DNA of 64,000 nt from an uncultured Tenacibaculum sp. (GCF_947495995.1 NZ_CANMAX010000002.1:682001-746000), one strand, 5' to 3'. Shown: positions 1 to 8,824, counted from the first letter of the stretch. Notes: generated by a model from the sequence alone, not told the origin. Made by a program: numbers and translations.

Positions 1-61
1 TATTCAATCTAATTGAAACAAAACAATATTATAACGTAAACTAAAGAATACTAATAAATTA

Positions 62-784
62 TTAAGACACCTTATCGTATTTACTTTGCCAAATATACTT
101 GTTGAAATTCTTTCCTAAAGAAACTCCCCATAATAAACTTAAACCTACAGCTCCTTTGAAATAGAACAGGAATAATACTATGAAATAACTGATTGAAGAA
201 TGTTCTCTGAAGAAAAAAGTATGTGTTGCTATTGAAAACAAAAAGCATAAAGCTAATAATGTGAATATGAAATTATCTAAATCTTTTACAAACCAAAATT
301 TTAATTTGCGTAAAGGATGTAAATCGTTACCCCATTTGTGAATTAAATAGTAATAATCATTACCCATTGGAGCAAAAAGCATAGGATCATCAGCTTTTTT
401 AAGTCGGAATAATACAGAAGGTGCAATTATTTTAAAACCTTCTAGATTTGTATTATGTACTTTTTCTAGTTCGTGTATTTTTGTAATCGCTTCTTCAGGA
501 AAATCTCCTTTGAAGAAAGAAGTATCTAAGAAACGTAATCTATAATCAATACAAATTTTCTTTATCTGACTGATATGAAAAATGGCATTAGAATCTACAT
601 GATCTATATCAAATTGATTCAAATTAGTTGCATCACTTTCAGCTTCTAATTTTGACTTTGTAGCTTCTCTTGCTTTATCTAAATCTGCAAAGATTTCTTT
701 AATCCAAAAATCTATAGCAAAATTCTTAAGCTCTTTATTTCTAGTTTTAAGTAATTTTTCTTGTAAATTAACCGGATGTAACAT
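62..784 (-). CDS. Hypothetical membrane protein, 240 aa
   Basis: I do not recognise a family. The N-terminal two thirds (residues 1-165) are hydrophilic, rich in Lys, Glu and Asp, and probably cytosolic. Two hydrophobic segments follow at about residues 170-190 (FIFTLLALCFLFSIATHTFF) and 198-220 (SYFIVLFLFYFKGAVGL), so the protein is probably anchored by a C-terminal membrane hairpin. There is no N-terminal signal peptide. The start is an ATG at 784 and the A/T-rich region before it shows no clear TAnnTTTG promoter. It is transcribed in the same direction as the TonB receptor gene upstream but is separated from it by a strong terminator hairpin, so it is probably its own unit. Coding potential is good; function is unknown. 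Confidence 0.75.
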   Translation of the reverse strand: MLHPVNLQEKLLKTRNKELKNFAIDFWIKEIFADLDKAREATKSKLEAESDATNLNQFDIDHVDSNAIFHISQIKKICIDYRLRFLDTSFFKGDFPEEAITKIHELEKVHNTNLEGFKIIAPSVLFRLKKADDPMLFAPMGNDYYYLIHKWGNDLHPLRKLKFWFVKDLDNFIFTLLALCFLFSIATHTFFFREHSSISYFIVLFLFYFKGAVGLSLLWGVSLGKNFNKYIWQSKYDKVS

Positions 785-814
785 GATAACGCTCTATTTA
801 CCATAAAAATACGA

Positions 815-849
815 CAAAAAAACCAGTATAATTACATACTGGTTTTTTC
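815..849 (-). terminator. Intrinsic terminator after the TonB receptor gene
   Basis: ACCAGTA (822-828) pairs perfectly with TACTGGT (837-843), and the stem is flanked by an A-run on one side and a T-run on the other, so it can work in both directions. It lies just beyond the stop codon at 881. Confidence 0.85.
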
Positions 850-880
850 GATTTTATTTTGAATAGTTCTAAATAGAAAC

Positions 881-3310
881 TTAGAATTTAAACTGTAAAG
901 TTGTATACCAATTTCTTGGAGCTGAAGGAATAATTCCTGGTCCAGGATAACCTGTTGCTCTTCTTGTGAAGTAAACTTCGTCTAAAGCATTGTTCACTCC
1001 TACTTCTAATCTTAAAAATTTATACGAATACGATGCAGATAAATCTAAAATTCCGTAAGCAGGTATTGGTCCACGCACTGCATTAGAATTATCTGGCATA
1101 GCAGAGTTATTTGCATCATTAAATTGTTCAGATAAATACGAGTATTGCACACTTGTAGTAAAATCTTTGTATCCGAATTTTAATCCTGTTTTTAAATTTA
1201 AATCTGGTACAAACTCTACTTTATTTCCTTGAATATTATTTTCTCTAGAAGCTGTGTATTCAGAATTTATAAAAGAAGTATTGATAAACGTGTTTAAGCT
1301 ATAATCATTGGATAAATTGAAAACTTTCTTCAGATTTACATCTATAAGCGATTCTATTCCTAAAATCCTTGCTTCTCCTACGTTTGTTCTTAACTGTCCT
1401 ACTGTGTTTAAAGGTGGAATTGTAGTAGTGAAGTCACCAATTCTATTATTATAAAACAATGCGAAACCACTTAAATCATAAGAAATAAAACGATTAAAAT
1501 TTCCACGTGCTCCAAAATCAATAGTAAAACCTGTTTCGTCTTCTAAATTAGGATCAATAGCATTAGAAGGGTTTACAATATTTACATCAGAAAATGTAAT
1601 TGATCTATAATTCTGAGATACATTTCCGTAAATTTCTAAAGCATCATTTGGTTTGTAACTTAATCCTAAACCTAATAAAACAAATGAACGTTCTTTGGTT
1701 AAATTATCTGATTCTTCTACCGTTCCAATTGGATTTCCAGCTGCATCTGTATTTACACGCCTTCTAAAACCATTACTTCCTGTAACAATATGTTCGAAAC
1801 GGAAACCTGGAGTAATTGAAAACTTATCGTTTAAGTACAAAATATTCTCACCAAATACAGCGATATTTTCGTTTGGATTTTCAAAGTTTGATTGAAAAGT
1901 GAAATTAGGAAATTGATCTATAGCAGAACTAAAATTTGCATCACTTCCATCTGTTCCAGGTCCTTGAAAAGATGTATTACTAGCATTGTAATATTTAGCT
2001 CCGATTAAATACGTTGCTTTTTTTCCTAAAACTGTATATCTATCTAAAAAACGAGCCTCGAAACCAAAGTTATTAAAATCACTACTTAATAACTCTCTTG
2101 CCTGTAAATCATCTGCTAAATCTACTCTCCTATTTCTAAATCCAATTGCATCTCTAGAAGCATTTAATCCAAAGAAATTAAATGTAAGTTTTGTATTCGT
2201 AGAAAAATCGTGTGTGAATTTTAAGTTGTATAAGAACCAATCTACAGAAAACCAGTTTCTCTCTCTGTTGCTTTGAAACGGATTTTCAGCAAACATTCTA
2301 TCTGTCAGTCCTCCAGCTTGCTGAGCTAAATAAGTTAAATATGTTACTTCTCCTTCTATTTTTGATTTATCAGAAATTTGATATCCTAAATGAGCAAAAA
2401 CATTCTTAGAACTAAAACCTGAATTTGGTCTAAAACCATCTCCTTGTTTATAGTTATAATAGGCGTAATAACTTAATTTCTCTGAAGTTCCGCCAACACT
2501 TGTGAAATTTGTAAATAGGTTAAAGCTTCCTAAAGTACTTCTAGAAACAACTTCTAATGATTTATTAGGATTTGGCTTTTTCATGATGAAATTTATTAAT
2601 CCTCCAAATTGCGTTCCGTATTGTAAAGATGCAGCTCCGCGAATTACTTGAATTTCTTGAACACCTTCAGCTGCTGGAGTATAATAACTTTCTGGATATC
2701 CTAACACATCTGCACTAATATCGTATCCATTCTGACGTGTATTAAAATTCGATGTTCTATTCGGATCTAATCCTCTTCCTCCAACATTTAACTGTAAACC
2801 AGCATCATCATTCTCAAAAATATTTAATCCAGCTACTTGGTTATACAATTGTCTTGCGTTATTCGTAGCTAAATTCGCCGAAGATTGAGTTACTAAAACT
2901 ACTTCCGTCTTTTTTCCTGCATAAATTGCTGTTCCTTCAACGTCTTTTAATCGTTTTAATTCAAATGCTTTTCGTTTTTTAGCTTTGATTTCTACTTCAG
3001 ATAATTCTTCAGAAAAAGATTCTAAAACAACAGTAATATTGTTTCCTGATTGAATCTCCTGCTCTTGTAATTCGTAGTTATCTAAATAGAAAATAATTCG
3101 AATCTTACTTTTAGCAGCAGTAAAAGAGAATACTCCTTTACTATTTGTAGTAGCTAAAGTATTCCCTGAATTATCTAAAACTGATACTTTTTGTAATGTT
3201 TTTTTATTTGTATTTGTTACTGTCCCCGTAAATCGATTTTGCGCATAAGAATGCATCGATATTAATACTACTATAATTAAAAAACTATAGTCCCTTAATT
3301 TTAATCTCAT
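881..3310 (-). CDS. TonB-dependent outer-membrane receptor (FecA-like)
   Basis: This is a TonB-dependent receptor of 809 aa from the ATG at 3310. A longer reading from 3379 would put 23 residues before the signal peptide, so it is not used. A signal peptide ending near SYAQ is followed by a carboxypeptidase-regulatory-like beta domain (FTGTVTNTNKKTLQKVSVLD), a plug domain (GRGLDPNRTSNFNTRQNG, then IQVIRGAASLQYGTQFGG) and a beta-barrel ending in the aromatic LQFKF typical of BAM substrates. The family imports chelated metals or other large ligands, energised by TonB-ExbBD. The gene overlaps the preceding HTTM gene by 26 nt, so the two are translationally linked. The DUF4856 and imelysin neighbours suggest iron or another metal as cargo, which is inference. 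The terminator at 815-849 ends the unit. Confidence 0.93.
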   Translation of the reverse strand: MRLKLRDYSFLIIVVLISMHSYAQNRFTGTVTNTNKKTLQKVSVLDNSGNTLATTNSKGVFSFTAAKSKIRIIFYLDNYELQEQEIQSGNNITVVLESFSEELSEVEIKAKKRKAFELKRLKDVEGTAIYAGKKTEVVLVTQSSANLATNNARQLYNQVAGLNIFENDDAGLQLNVGGRGLDPNRTSNFNTRQNGYDISADVLGYPESYYTPAAEGVQEIQVIRGAASLQYGTQFGGLINFIMKKPNPNKSLEVVSRSTLGSFNLFTNFTSVGGTSEKLSYYAYYNYKQGDGFRPNSGFSSKNVFAHLGYQISDKSKIEGEVTYLTYLAQQAGGLTDRMFAENPFQSNRERNWFSVDWFLYNLKFTHDFSTNTKLTFNFFGLNASRDAIGFRNRRVDLADDLQARELLSSDFNNFGFEARFLDRYTVLGKKATYLIGAKYYNASNTSFQGPGTDGSDANFSSAIDQFPNFTFQSNFENPNENIAVFGENILYLNDKFSITPGFRFEHIVTGSNGFRRRVNTDAAGNPIGTVEESDNLTKERSFVLLGLGLSYKPNDALEIYGNVSQNYRSITFSDVNIVNPSNAIDPNLEDETGFTIDFGARGNFNRFISYDLSGFALFYNNRIGDFTTTIPPLNTVGQLRTNVGEARILGIESLIDVNLKKVFNLSNDYSLNTFINTSFINSEYTASRENNIQGNKVEFVPDLNLKTGLKFGYKDFTTSVQYSYLSEQFNDANNSAMPDNSNAVRGPIPAYGILDLSASYSYKFLRLEVGVNNALDEVYFTRRATGYPGPGIIPSAPRNWYTTLQFKF

Positions 3311-4652
3311 TTGTAAAAGGTAAAATCCAATATTTATGTTTGAAACTTTCTTGCTCTTTATAAAGATTAACTTTAGCATCTATAAATCGTTCACTTGAAC
3401 GACCGTTTAATGCTACATAAGAATCTGCATACACTTCAACATTCTTGTGCCCTTGTTGTGTGAAATGATCTCCTAAATAATGAGCATACTCCAAAATAAA
3501 ATCTGGTTGAAAGCTCATTTGTTTTTCTTGAAAAGAGGTTAAAAAGTCTGTGTTATCTACGTAAAAAAACTGTTTTGTTTTTCCATCAACAATTTTAAAA
3601 GTGGTATATCCAGCTTTTTCCATCAACATTACTCGCCATGAAAAACGATATCCTTCTTCTGTCCAAAATAATTCTCCTGAATATAATATATATCTCCAAG
3701 GAAATAAAAGCTGTAAAACTAAAAATAGACTTACAATTCTAAAGACTATTTTCTTTTTGAATTCAAATGCTGGTAAAACTGCTATTTTAAACTTATTTAA
3801 GTTTAATTTTTCTTTTAAGAAAGTAATTATCTTTTCATGAAATGCCGCATCAAAGAAAATTAATGTTGCAACAATCATGATGTAAGGAAACATTCCTATA
3901 GGAAATAAAATTCGTGTAAAGACGTGAAAAACGACTACAAAAAGGAATCCTATACGTCTTGTTTTTTTAAACAATAATAGAAAAGGAATACAAAGATCAT
4001 AGATCGCTCCACTCCAACTCATCGCAAAATGAAACCATTCTTGTTGCATTAAATTCTGACCAATTAATGGTAAATCGTATTTGGACGGCAACCATATTTT
4101 TAAAGGTTGTGCTCTAAACAACCAATCTGAATTTAGTTTTGCTAAACCAGCATAAAAATAAACGATTCCTAATAACAACTTTATACTGTCTATCGTCCAT
4201 TTTGGAATTGTTTTATACTCTTTTTTTCTTCTGTATGCATCTATGGAAAAAGCAGCATTTGCAGGTAAGAAAATAAGTAAAAAACTTAAAATACTTACAA
4301 AATAATAATGATTTAAATACGTAGTTTTATCCATCAATTCTATATAAGTAAAACTTAAAAAGAAAGTGACAATCGCTAATCTATATTTATAACCAACAGC
4401 AACTAATAAAGCTGAAATTCCACAAATGATAAATAATAAATAGGTGTAAGTTCCAAAAGGTTTTACCCAACTGAACCCATAAAAAGAGAAGAAAAATTTA
4501 GGTTGAATATATAATTTATCAATCCAACCATGATACCAAAATCTAATAATACTAATACACATCAACAATCCAAAAAACAGGCGAAAAGTCGCCAATGGAG
4601 CTGAACTAATTCTTTTTGATATGTAATTATTAAACCTCAATACTTTATACAC
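3285..4652 (-). CDS. HTTM-domain membrane protein, vitamin K-dependent gamma-carboxylase-like
   Basis: The protein is 455 aa and polytopic, with about seven hydrophobic segments between residues 20 and 335, then a soluble C-terminal domain of about 120 residues. Two motifs are shared with vitamin K-dependent gamma-carboxylases: DKTTYLNHYY (108-117) and YFYAGLAKLNSDW (165-177). By eye, Lys172 aligns with the catalytic base lysine of the human enzyme. The family oxidises a quinol to drive carboxylation or epoxidation; the substrate in bacteria is unknown. No ATG is available: the start is GTG at 4652 or possibly TTG at 4640. A terminator hairpin ends one base before the GTG, which is unusual. 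The 3' end overlaps the TonB receptor gene by 26 nt. HTTM assignment is firm; carboxylase activity is only inferred. Confidence 0.85.
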   Translation of the reverse strand: MYKVLRFNNYISKRISSAPLATFRLFFGLLMCISIIRFWYHGWIDKLYIQPKFFFSFYGFSWVKPFGTYTYLLFIICGISALLVAVGYKYRLAIVTFFLSFTYIELMDKTTYLNHYYFVSILSFLLIFLPANAAFSIDAYRRKKEYKTIPKWTIDSIKLLLGIVYFYAGLAKLNSDWLFRAQPLKIWLPSKYDLPLIGQNLMQQEWFHFAMSWSGAIYDLCIPFLLLFKKTRRIGFLFVVVFHVFTRILFPIGMFPYIMIVATLIFFDAAFHEKIITFLKEKLNLNKFKIAVLPAFEFKKKIVFRIVSLFLVLQLLFPWRYILYSGELFWTEEGYRFSWRVMLMEKAGYTTFKIVDGKTKQFFYVDNTDFLTSFQEKQMSFQPDFILEYAHYLGDHFTQQGHKNVEVYADSYVALNGRSSERFIDAKVNLYKEQESFKHKYWILPFTNEIKIKGL

Positions 4653-4684
4653 AAAAAACTGCCTGATGATCAGACAGCTTTTTT
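4653..4684 (-). terminator. Terminator-like hairpin between the imelysin and HTTM genes
   Basis: Read on the minus strand, CTG-T-CTGA / TCAG-G-CAG forms a 7-bp stem with one mismatch, followed by six Ts at 4658-4653. The T-run ends immediately before the GTG start codon of the HTTM gene. It may terminate or attenuate transcription inside the cassette. Confidence 0.75.
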
Positions 4685-4707
4685 ATATTTCTTTAAATGC
4701 TATTTTA

Positions 4708-5817
4708 CTAATCTCCGTCAGCATCAACAAAATCAACACTTACATTAAATGCTTGTAACATATCTACTTTTAAAAGCACTACTGCTTTTTGTAATTCATC
4801 GTATGCCTTTAACATTTCAGTATTATTAGAATTAACTTGATCAAAAAAGTTATCATCTAATGTTTCAATTTGTGTTTTTGCTAAATTGAATTGATTTTCA
4901 ATATCTGTAGCTAAAGAAGCTTTATCTAAACTAACTAAATACGTTTTGAAACTTTCTCCAGTCGTTGTACCATTAAAAGCTTTTCCTGTAAAGAAATTTT
5001 GAACAGCTAATAATCCTTCTAAAGCAAATTCTTTAGAGTTTTCTTTTTTGTAAAATGCTTCAACTTTTTCTGGTAAAGGTGTATTTGAAAAAACTCCTGC
5101 TGGAATACCAATTTTGTTTGCTCTTAATCTTTTTTCATAATAAAAGATAAAGTCGTTTACTAACTTGTTTAAAGCACTTGTTGCTGTATTTGTTGTACTT
5201 GCTACAAATTCGTCTCTATAACTACTTTCCCAATCTTGAATGATATCAGAAATAGTATCTACCATTAACTTTGTAATATCTGTAAGATACTTTTTATATC
5301 CATCTGCATTAGGATCCGTTGTAAATTTAGCAACTACAGCATTTTCATCTGCTCCTATCCCGAAGATTAAATAATCAATTGCTGGAAAACCTTGCGCATC
5401 ATGATTATTTGGACTATTAAAATCATATGTTCCGCTTGTAACATTGCTTTCAACATCAGCTACAGTTACAGGAAAAATATTAAAATGATTTACAAATTGT
5501 AATTCTTCTGCTTTACCAATATCAAACATAGAAACTTGTTGCCATGCTTTATAAGAACGATAGAAATATGTTTTTACCTGTCCTAACGATAAAGTATTTG
5601 GATTTTGAGTAAAACCTCTTGCATTTCCATCTAATAAGATTAACTCATCATGTAAATCTTTAAATGCTGGAATAATAATGTTATCTGCTACATTTCTAAG
5701 TAATGCTCCTCTATCAAAATTATCGCTATTATTTCCTGTATCAGGACCTTGCGAATCATCAGAACACGCTATGATTAATAAAAATGAAATGAATAATATT
5801 GAATACTTTCTTAACAT
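4708..5817 (-). CDS. Imelysin-family (M75-like) lipoprotein
   Basis: The 369-aa product has a lipoprotein signal (LFISFLLIIACSDD, Cys at about residue 18) and then a helical imelysin-type domain. Imelysin-like proteins (ICMP, IrpA, EfeO/EfeM relatives) are envelope proteins linked to iron uptake. The family's GxHxxE motif corresponds here to GFPAIDYLIFG (about residue 141), so the His is Pro and the Glu is Asp. A metallopeptidase role is therefore unlikely and a binding role more plausible. The C-terminal end is acidic (VDFVDADGD). The gene sits between the DUF4856 and HTTM genes, with a terminator on each side and its own -7 element at 5856-5863. Family call is firm; the iron role rests on context. 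Confidence 0.88.
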   Translation of the reverse strand: MLRKYSILFISFLLIIACSDDSQGPDTGNNSDNFDRGALLRNVADNIIIPAFKDLHDELILLDGNARGFTQNPNTLSLGQVKTYFYRSYKAWQQVSMFDIGKAEELQFVNHFNIFPVTVADVESNVTSGTYDFNSPNNHDAQGFPAIDYLIFGIGADENAVVAKFTTDPNADGYKKYLTDITKLMVDTISDIIQDWESSYRDEFVASTTNTATSALNKLVNDFIFYYEKRLRANKIGIPAGVFSNTPLPEKVEAFYKKENSKEFALEGLLAVQNFFTGKAFNGTTTGESFKTYLVSLDKASLATDIENQFNLAKTQIETLDDNFFDQVNSNNTEMLKAYDELQKAVVLLKVDMLQAFNVSVDFVDADGD

Positions 5818-5855
5818 GTGATAATTATTTCTATTTATTCTAAATAAAACTTTCG

Positions 5856-5863
5856 CAAAGATA
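5856..5863 (-). promoter_or_regulatory. -7 promoter element for the imelysin gene
   Basis: On the minus strand this reads TATCTTTG, an exact match to the Bacteroidota -7 consensus TAnnTTTG. No TTG is seen at the expected -33 position, which falls in the terminator stem. The predicted leader is about 35 nt. Confidence 0.5.
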
Positions 5864-5892
5864 AAAAGTAGCTATGAATCTAGCTACTTTTT
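5863..5892 (-). terminator. Intrinsic terminator after the DUF4856 gene
   Basis: AAAAAGTAGCTA (5863-5874) and TAGCTACTTTTT (5881-5892) form a perfect 12-bp stem with a 6-nt loop; the T-run is part of the stem. Confidence 0.85.
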
Positions 5893-5923
5893 ATAAATTT
5901 ATTTTTATTTAGAATAATTTTAA

Positions 5924-7147
5924 TTAACTTCCAGCTTCTTCAACAGAAAAATCAAACTTATCCGCAATATCTTCTGAAATATCATCTAATGTAGCATTAG
6001 TAACATCCCAAAATCCGTTTCCTTCTAATAATTTATCTGTAAACTCAGTAATTTCACTTGTAGTAAAATATGGCTCATTTGTTGAAGTATTACGTGTAAA
6101 ACGTAAAGACTCTATAAAACCATAACCTTCAGATAGATCGTGGAAAGCAGAAGCTTTATCTGTTGCTAAAGTAGCTTTAGCTTGTTGCAAATAGTAAACA
6201 GCTCTAATTGCAATTACTTTAGATACTTCGTCTCTAATAATTTTAGCTTGCGCATCTCTTTCAGTGTAATTCTTAACAACGATTGCTTGTCTACCAGTTC
6301 TAAATGCTTCATAAATCTTAGCAGAAATTCCAGCAAAATCTGAATCTCCTTCTACTCTAGAAATATATTTACTTAAGAAACTATCTGCGTTATATTGTGG
6401 ATTTTCAGCGTCATCTGTACCGTATAAGTATCCGAAAGCTTCATCCCACTTGTGCTCCATAGTTGTGTAGTTTTTATCAGTTGCAAGTGTCTCAGCATCG
6501 TTATCTGCTACATTTGTTCCTTCATCTAAAACTAAAACACCTAAATAGTTATTCAACATTTGGTCAACCATTAAAGCTCCGATTAATGTTTTATTAATAG
6601 CTTGATTTAATTCTAAACCTTTACCATTAACTAAACGGTTTGATCCACCACCTGCTTCTTGAATTCTTCCTGCAACACCAGCAGCTGCATTTGTATTCCA
6701 GTTAGGAAAAACTTCTGCCACTTGTGCTTCAATCCAACCATCGAACTTTTCTTTGATAGCTGTACCTTCTACTGCATTAGAGAAAAAATAGTCTCTAGAA
6801 GCTGCAGTTTTACTACGAATACTTTTATCCGAAGCATTTAAATCTGCATCAGAAAAATCGCTATTTCCTTCTACGTGTGCAAACATACCGTCAAGCATAG
6901 CTTCTGTAGTAGTTGGAATAGTTGTACTTGAAGGATCATTCTTTAATGCGCTGATCAGTTCTTCAGCCATTTTGATTCTTGTAGTTTGACCAGAATAACT
7001 TACCGATGTACTTCCATTTCTTTCAAATTTATATGTAGCTGGAGCTATAACCTCTGGATTTGGATCGTCTGGAATATTGTTGTCATCTGAACATGAAACA
7101 AAAAATAAACCAGCTATAGCTAATACTGATAAATAACCTCTCTTCAT
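5924..7147 (-). CDS. DUF4856 lipoprotein
   Basis: The product is 407 aa with lipoprotein signal MKRGYLSVLAIAGLFFVSC and a DUF4856-type domain beginning TYKFERNGSTSVSYSGQT. The family is a mostly helical surface or periplasmic lipoprotein of unknown function found next to imelysins in Bacteroidota. I chose the ATG at 7147 over the one at 7177 because the promoter at 7179-7209 puts the transcription start near 7175, inside the longer reading, and because the lipoprotein signal starts exactly here. It is the first gene of the cassette leading to the TonB receptor and is followed by a strong terminator at 5863-5892. A role in metal binding is inferred only from context. Confidence 0.85.
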   Translation of the reverse strand: MKRGYLSVLAIAGLFFVSCSDDNNIPDDPNPEVIAPATYKFERNGSTSVSYSGQTTRIKMAEELISALKNDPSSTTIPTTTEAMLDGMFAHVEGNSDFSDADLNASDKSIRSKTAASRDYFFSNAVEGTAIKEKFDGWIEAQVAEVFPNWNTNAAAGVAGRIQEAGGGSNRLVNGKGLELNQAINKTLIGALMVDQMLNNYLGVLVLDEGTNVADNDAETLATDKNYTTMEHKWDEAFGYLYGTDDAENPQYNADSFLSKYISRVEGDSDFAGISAKIYEAFRTGRQAIVVKNYTERDAQAKIIRDEVSKVIAIRAVYYLQQAKATLATDKASAFHDLSEGYGFIESLRFTRNTSTNEPYFTTSEITEFTDKLLEGNGFWDVTNATLDDISEDIADKFDFSVEEAGS

Positions 7148-7178
7148 TTTATTAAGACTTATTTTAAATAATTTCATG

Positions 7179-7209
7179 CAAATATAGCACTCATTCGCTC
7201 TTAAGCAAA
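7179..7209 (-). promoter_or_regulatory. Promoter of the DUF4856 gene
   Basis: On the minus strand TTTG (7209-7206) is followed after 19 nt by TATATTTG (7186-7179), a full match to the Bacteroidota -33/-7 consensus. It decides the start codon of the downstream gene. Confidence 0.75.
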
Positions 7210-7235
7210 CTTTATTTAGATTTATTTAAAATAAA

Positions 7236-8807
7236 TTATTTTGACTTAAGAAATTCAATAACTGCTTTCCTTACATCTGAAGCTTTTTCTTCTGAGTTAG
7301 GGTTATAATTATCAATCACTTGTGGATTAGAATCTTTTAGAAAAGGAATATCGAAACCTTTTAATAAATAGTCTGAAGTTGCAACGGAATATTCTTTAGT
7401 ATCGTCAATTAAGTTACCTTTTACTAACCACTCCCCTTTTTCGTTTTTATTGATATTGAATCGTTGTAGATAAGCTCCAGTTCCTCCGGCATTTTCACCG
7501 AAATCAAGAACCTCTTTTAAAAGTTTTCCTGTTAACTTAACCTTTAAAACTGGTCCGCCATAAGGTAGCACTCTAAAAATATCAACAGCGGTAATATCAC
7601 CTTCTAAAATATCGTCAATTCGAATTGATCCTCCATTTACAAAAGCACAATCGATAATATCATCACCGTATGATTTACTCATTGCTTCAGCTATAATAAT
7701 TCCCATATTAGTTTGAACAGATCTTACTGGTGTATCTCTTGCGTCTAAAGGTTCAATTGCTTTATAAACAACTTCATTTGGATTATCAACTACATCTTTA
7801 ATATTTACATTTAGTAGATTTTGCCATTTCTTAACTACAGAGTCGACTTCTTTATCTACTGGTAGTTTATCTGAGATAGTTTTTAATTCTGATTTAAAAT
7901 TAAGCTTTTTAGTTTCCGGATTGAACTCAAATCGATGTATATAAACTGTTTTTGCATTTGCATCTGCTTTCGCAATATATGCATTTCCTTCTTTTACATA
8001 CATATTATTATGTTCATGTCCACCCATAAACAAAGGAATATTGGGTAGTTTTTTAGCGATCTCTTTATCTTGTTCAACTTTTACGTGAGTTAAACCTAAA
8101 ACTACATCAACGCTATCTTTTAATTCATTATACGTTCGTTCTGCTTCTTTGTAAATATCTGTGTAGGTTACATAGCTTCTTGGATTAGAAGGAATACATA
8201 CACTTATAAATCCAAGTTTTATGGTATTATTTCCTAAACTATATTCCTTAATATAAGTTTCGTTTACATTCTCTTTCTTACCGTTAATTACCTTATGAAA
8301 GAAAGAATTTTCTCCATTTTGATTATGAAAAACATTTGAACTTAACCATTTAAATTCACTTTCATTTAAACGTTTTTGCAAATCACTATAACTCAAGTCA
8401 AATTCATGGTTTCCAAATGCTACTAAATCAAATTTCATAGCATTCATTACTTCCACCATCTGTTTTCCTCGCACTCGTTCTCCATCTACTTTCATTGTTC
8501 CTAAAAGCGACGGATTTAAGAAATCTCCAGCCAATACAAGCATTGTATTTGGATTTTCTTTTACCAATTGTCTGTGAAGCGCTGCTACTCTAGCCATTCC
8601 TCCATATTTATTTCCTTGAATTGGTGCTATTTCATAAACATCATTCAATTGTAAAATGGTAAAATAAATATGCCCTAATCTTTGTTTAAACTTAAACTCT
8701 TCTGAAGATTCTAATGGATTGTTACTAGGTGTAGATTTGGATTTGCAAGATGCTATAAATACAATTAAAACTAAACTGTATTTTAAAAAAAAGTTGATTG
8801 ATTTCAC
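7236..8807 (-). CDS. 5'-nucleotidase / metallophosphatase lipoprotein
   Basis: This 523-aa protein has a lipoprotein signal (LVLIVFIASCKSKS) and the two-domain architecture of UshA-type nucleotidases. The N-terminal metallophosphatase domain shows LQLNDVYEI, LVLAGDFLNPS, FGNHEFD and MGGHEHNN, which supply the dimetal ligands. The C-terminal substrate-binding domain shows FVNGGSIRIDDI and VLPYGGPV. Such enzymes dephosphorylate nucleotides or related esters outside the inner membrane, here tethered to a membrane by lipid. It lies 17 bp after the zinc-peptidase gene and appears to be the last gene of an HMG-CoA lyase-led operon; the DUF4856 promoter begins just downstream. The exact substrate cannot be read from the sequence. 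Confidence 0.92.
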   Translation of the reverse strand: MKSINFFLKYSLVLIVFIASCKSKSTPSNNPLESSEEFKFKQRLGHIYFTILQLNDVYEIAPIQGNKYGGMARVAALHRQLVKENPNTMLVLAGDFLNPSLLGTMKVDGERVRGKQMVEVMNAMKFDLVAFGNHEFDLSYSDLQKRLNESEFKWLSSNVFHNQNGENSFFHKVINGKKENVNETYIKEYSLGNNTIKLGFISVCIPSNPRSYVTYTDIYKEAERTYNELKDSVDVVLGLTHVKVEQDKEIAKKLPNIPLFMGGHEHNNMYVKEGNAYIAKADANAKTVYIHRFEFNPETKKLNFKSELKTISDKLPVDKEVDSVVKKWQNLLNVNIKDVVDNPNEVVYKAIEPLDARDTPVRSVQTNMGIIIAEAMSKSYGDDIIDCAFVNGGSIRIDDILEGDITAVDIFRVLPYGGPVLKVKLTGKLLKEVLDFGENAGGTGAYLQRFNINKNEKGEWLVKGNLIDDTKEYSVATSDYLLKGFDIPFLKDSNPQVIDNYNPNSEEKASDVRKAVIEFLKSK

Positions 8808-8824
8808 AGGAATTTTTCCTTAGT

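Larger units (their letters stand above)
5835..5917. repeat. 15-bp perfect inverted repeat flanking a terminator
   Basis: TTATTCTAAATAAAA at 5835-5849 is the exact reverse complement of TTTTATTTAGAATAA at 5903-5917. The arms bracket the terminator and the -7 element of the imelysin gene. It could be an operator pair or an extension of the hairpin. Confidence 0.6.

Noticed and set aside
1695..1895. 66-aa plus-strand frame
   Set aside because: Antisense shadow within the TonB receptor gene; the same applies to other short frames inside known genes.
3311..3379. Longer TonB receptor N-terminus from 3379
   Set aside because: It would place 23 residues before the signal peptide and deepen the overlap with the HTTM gene; the ATG at 3310 is better.
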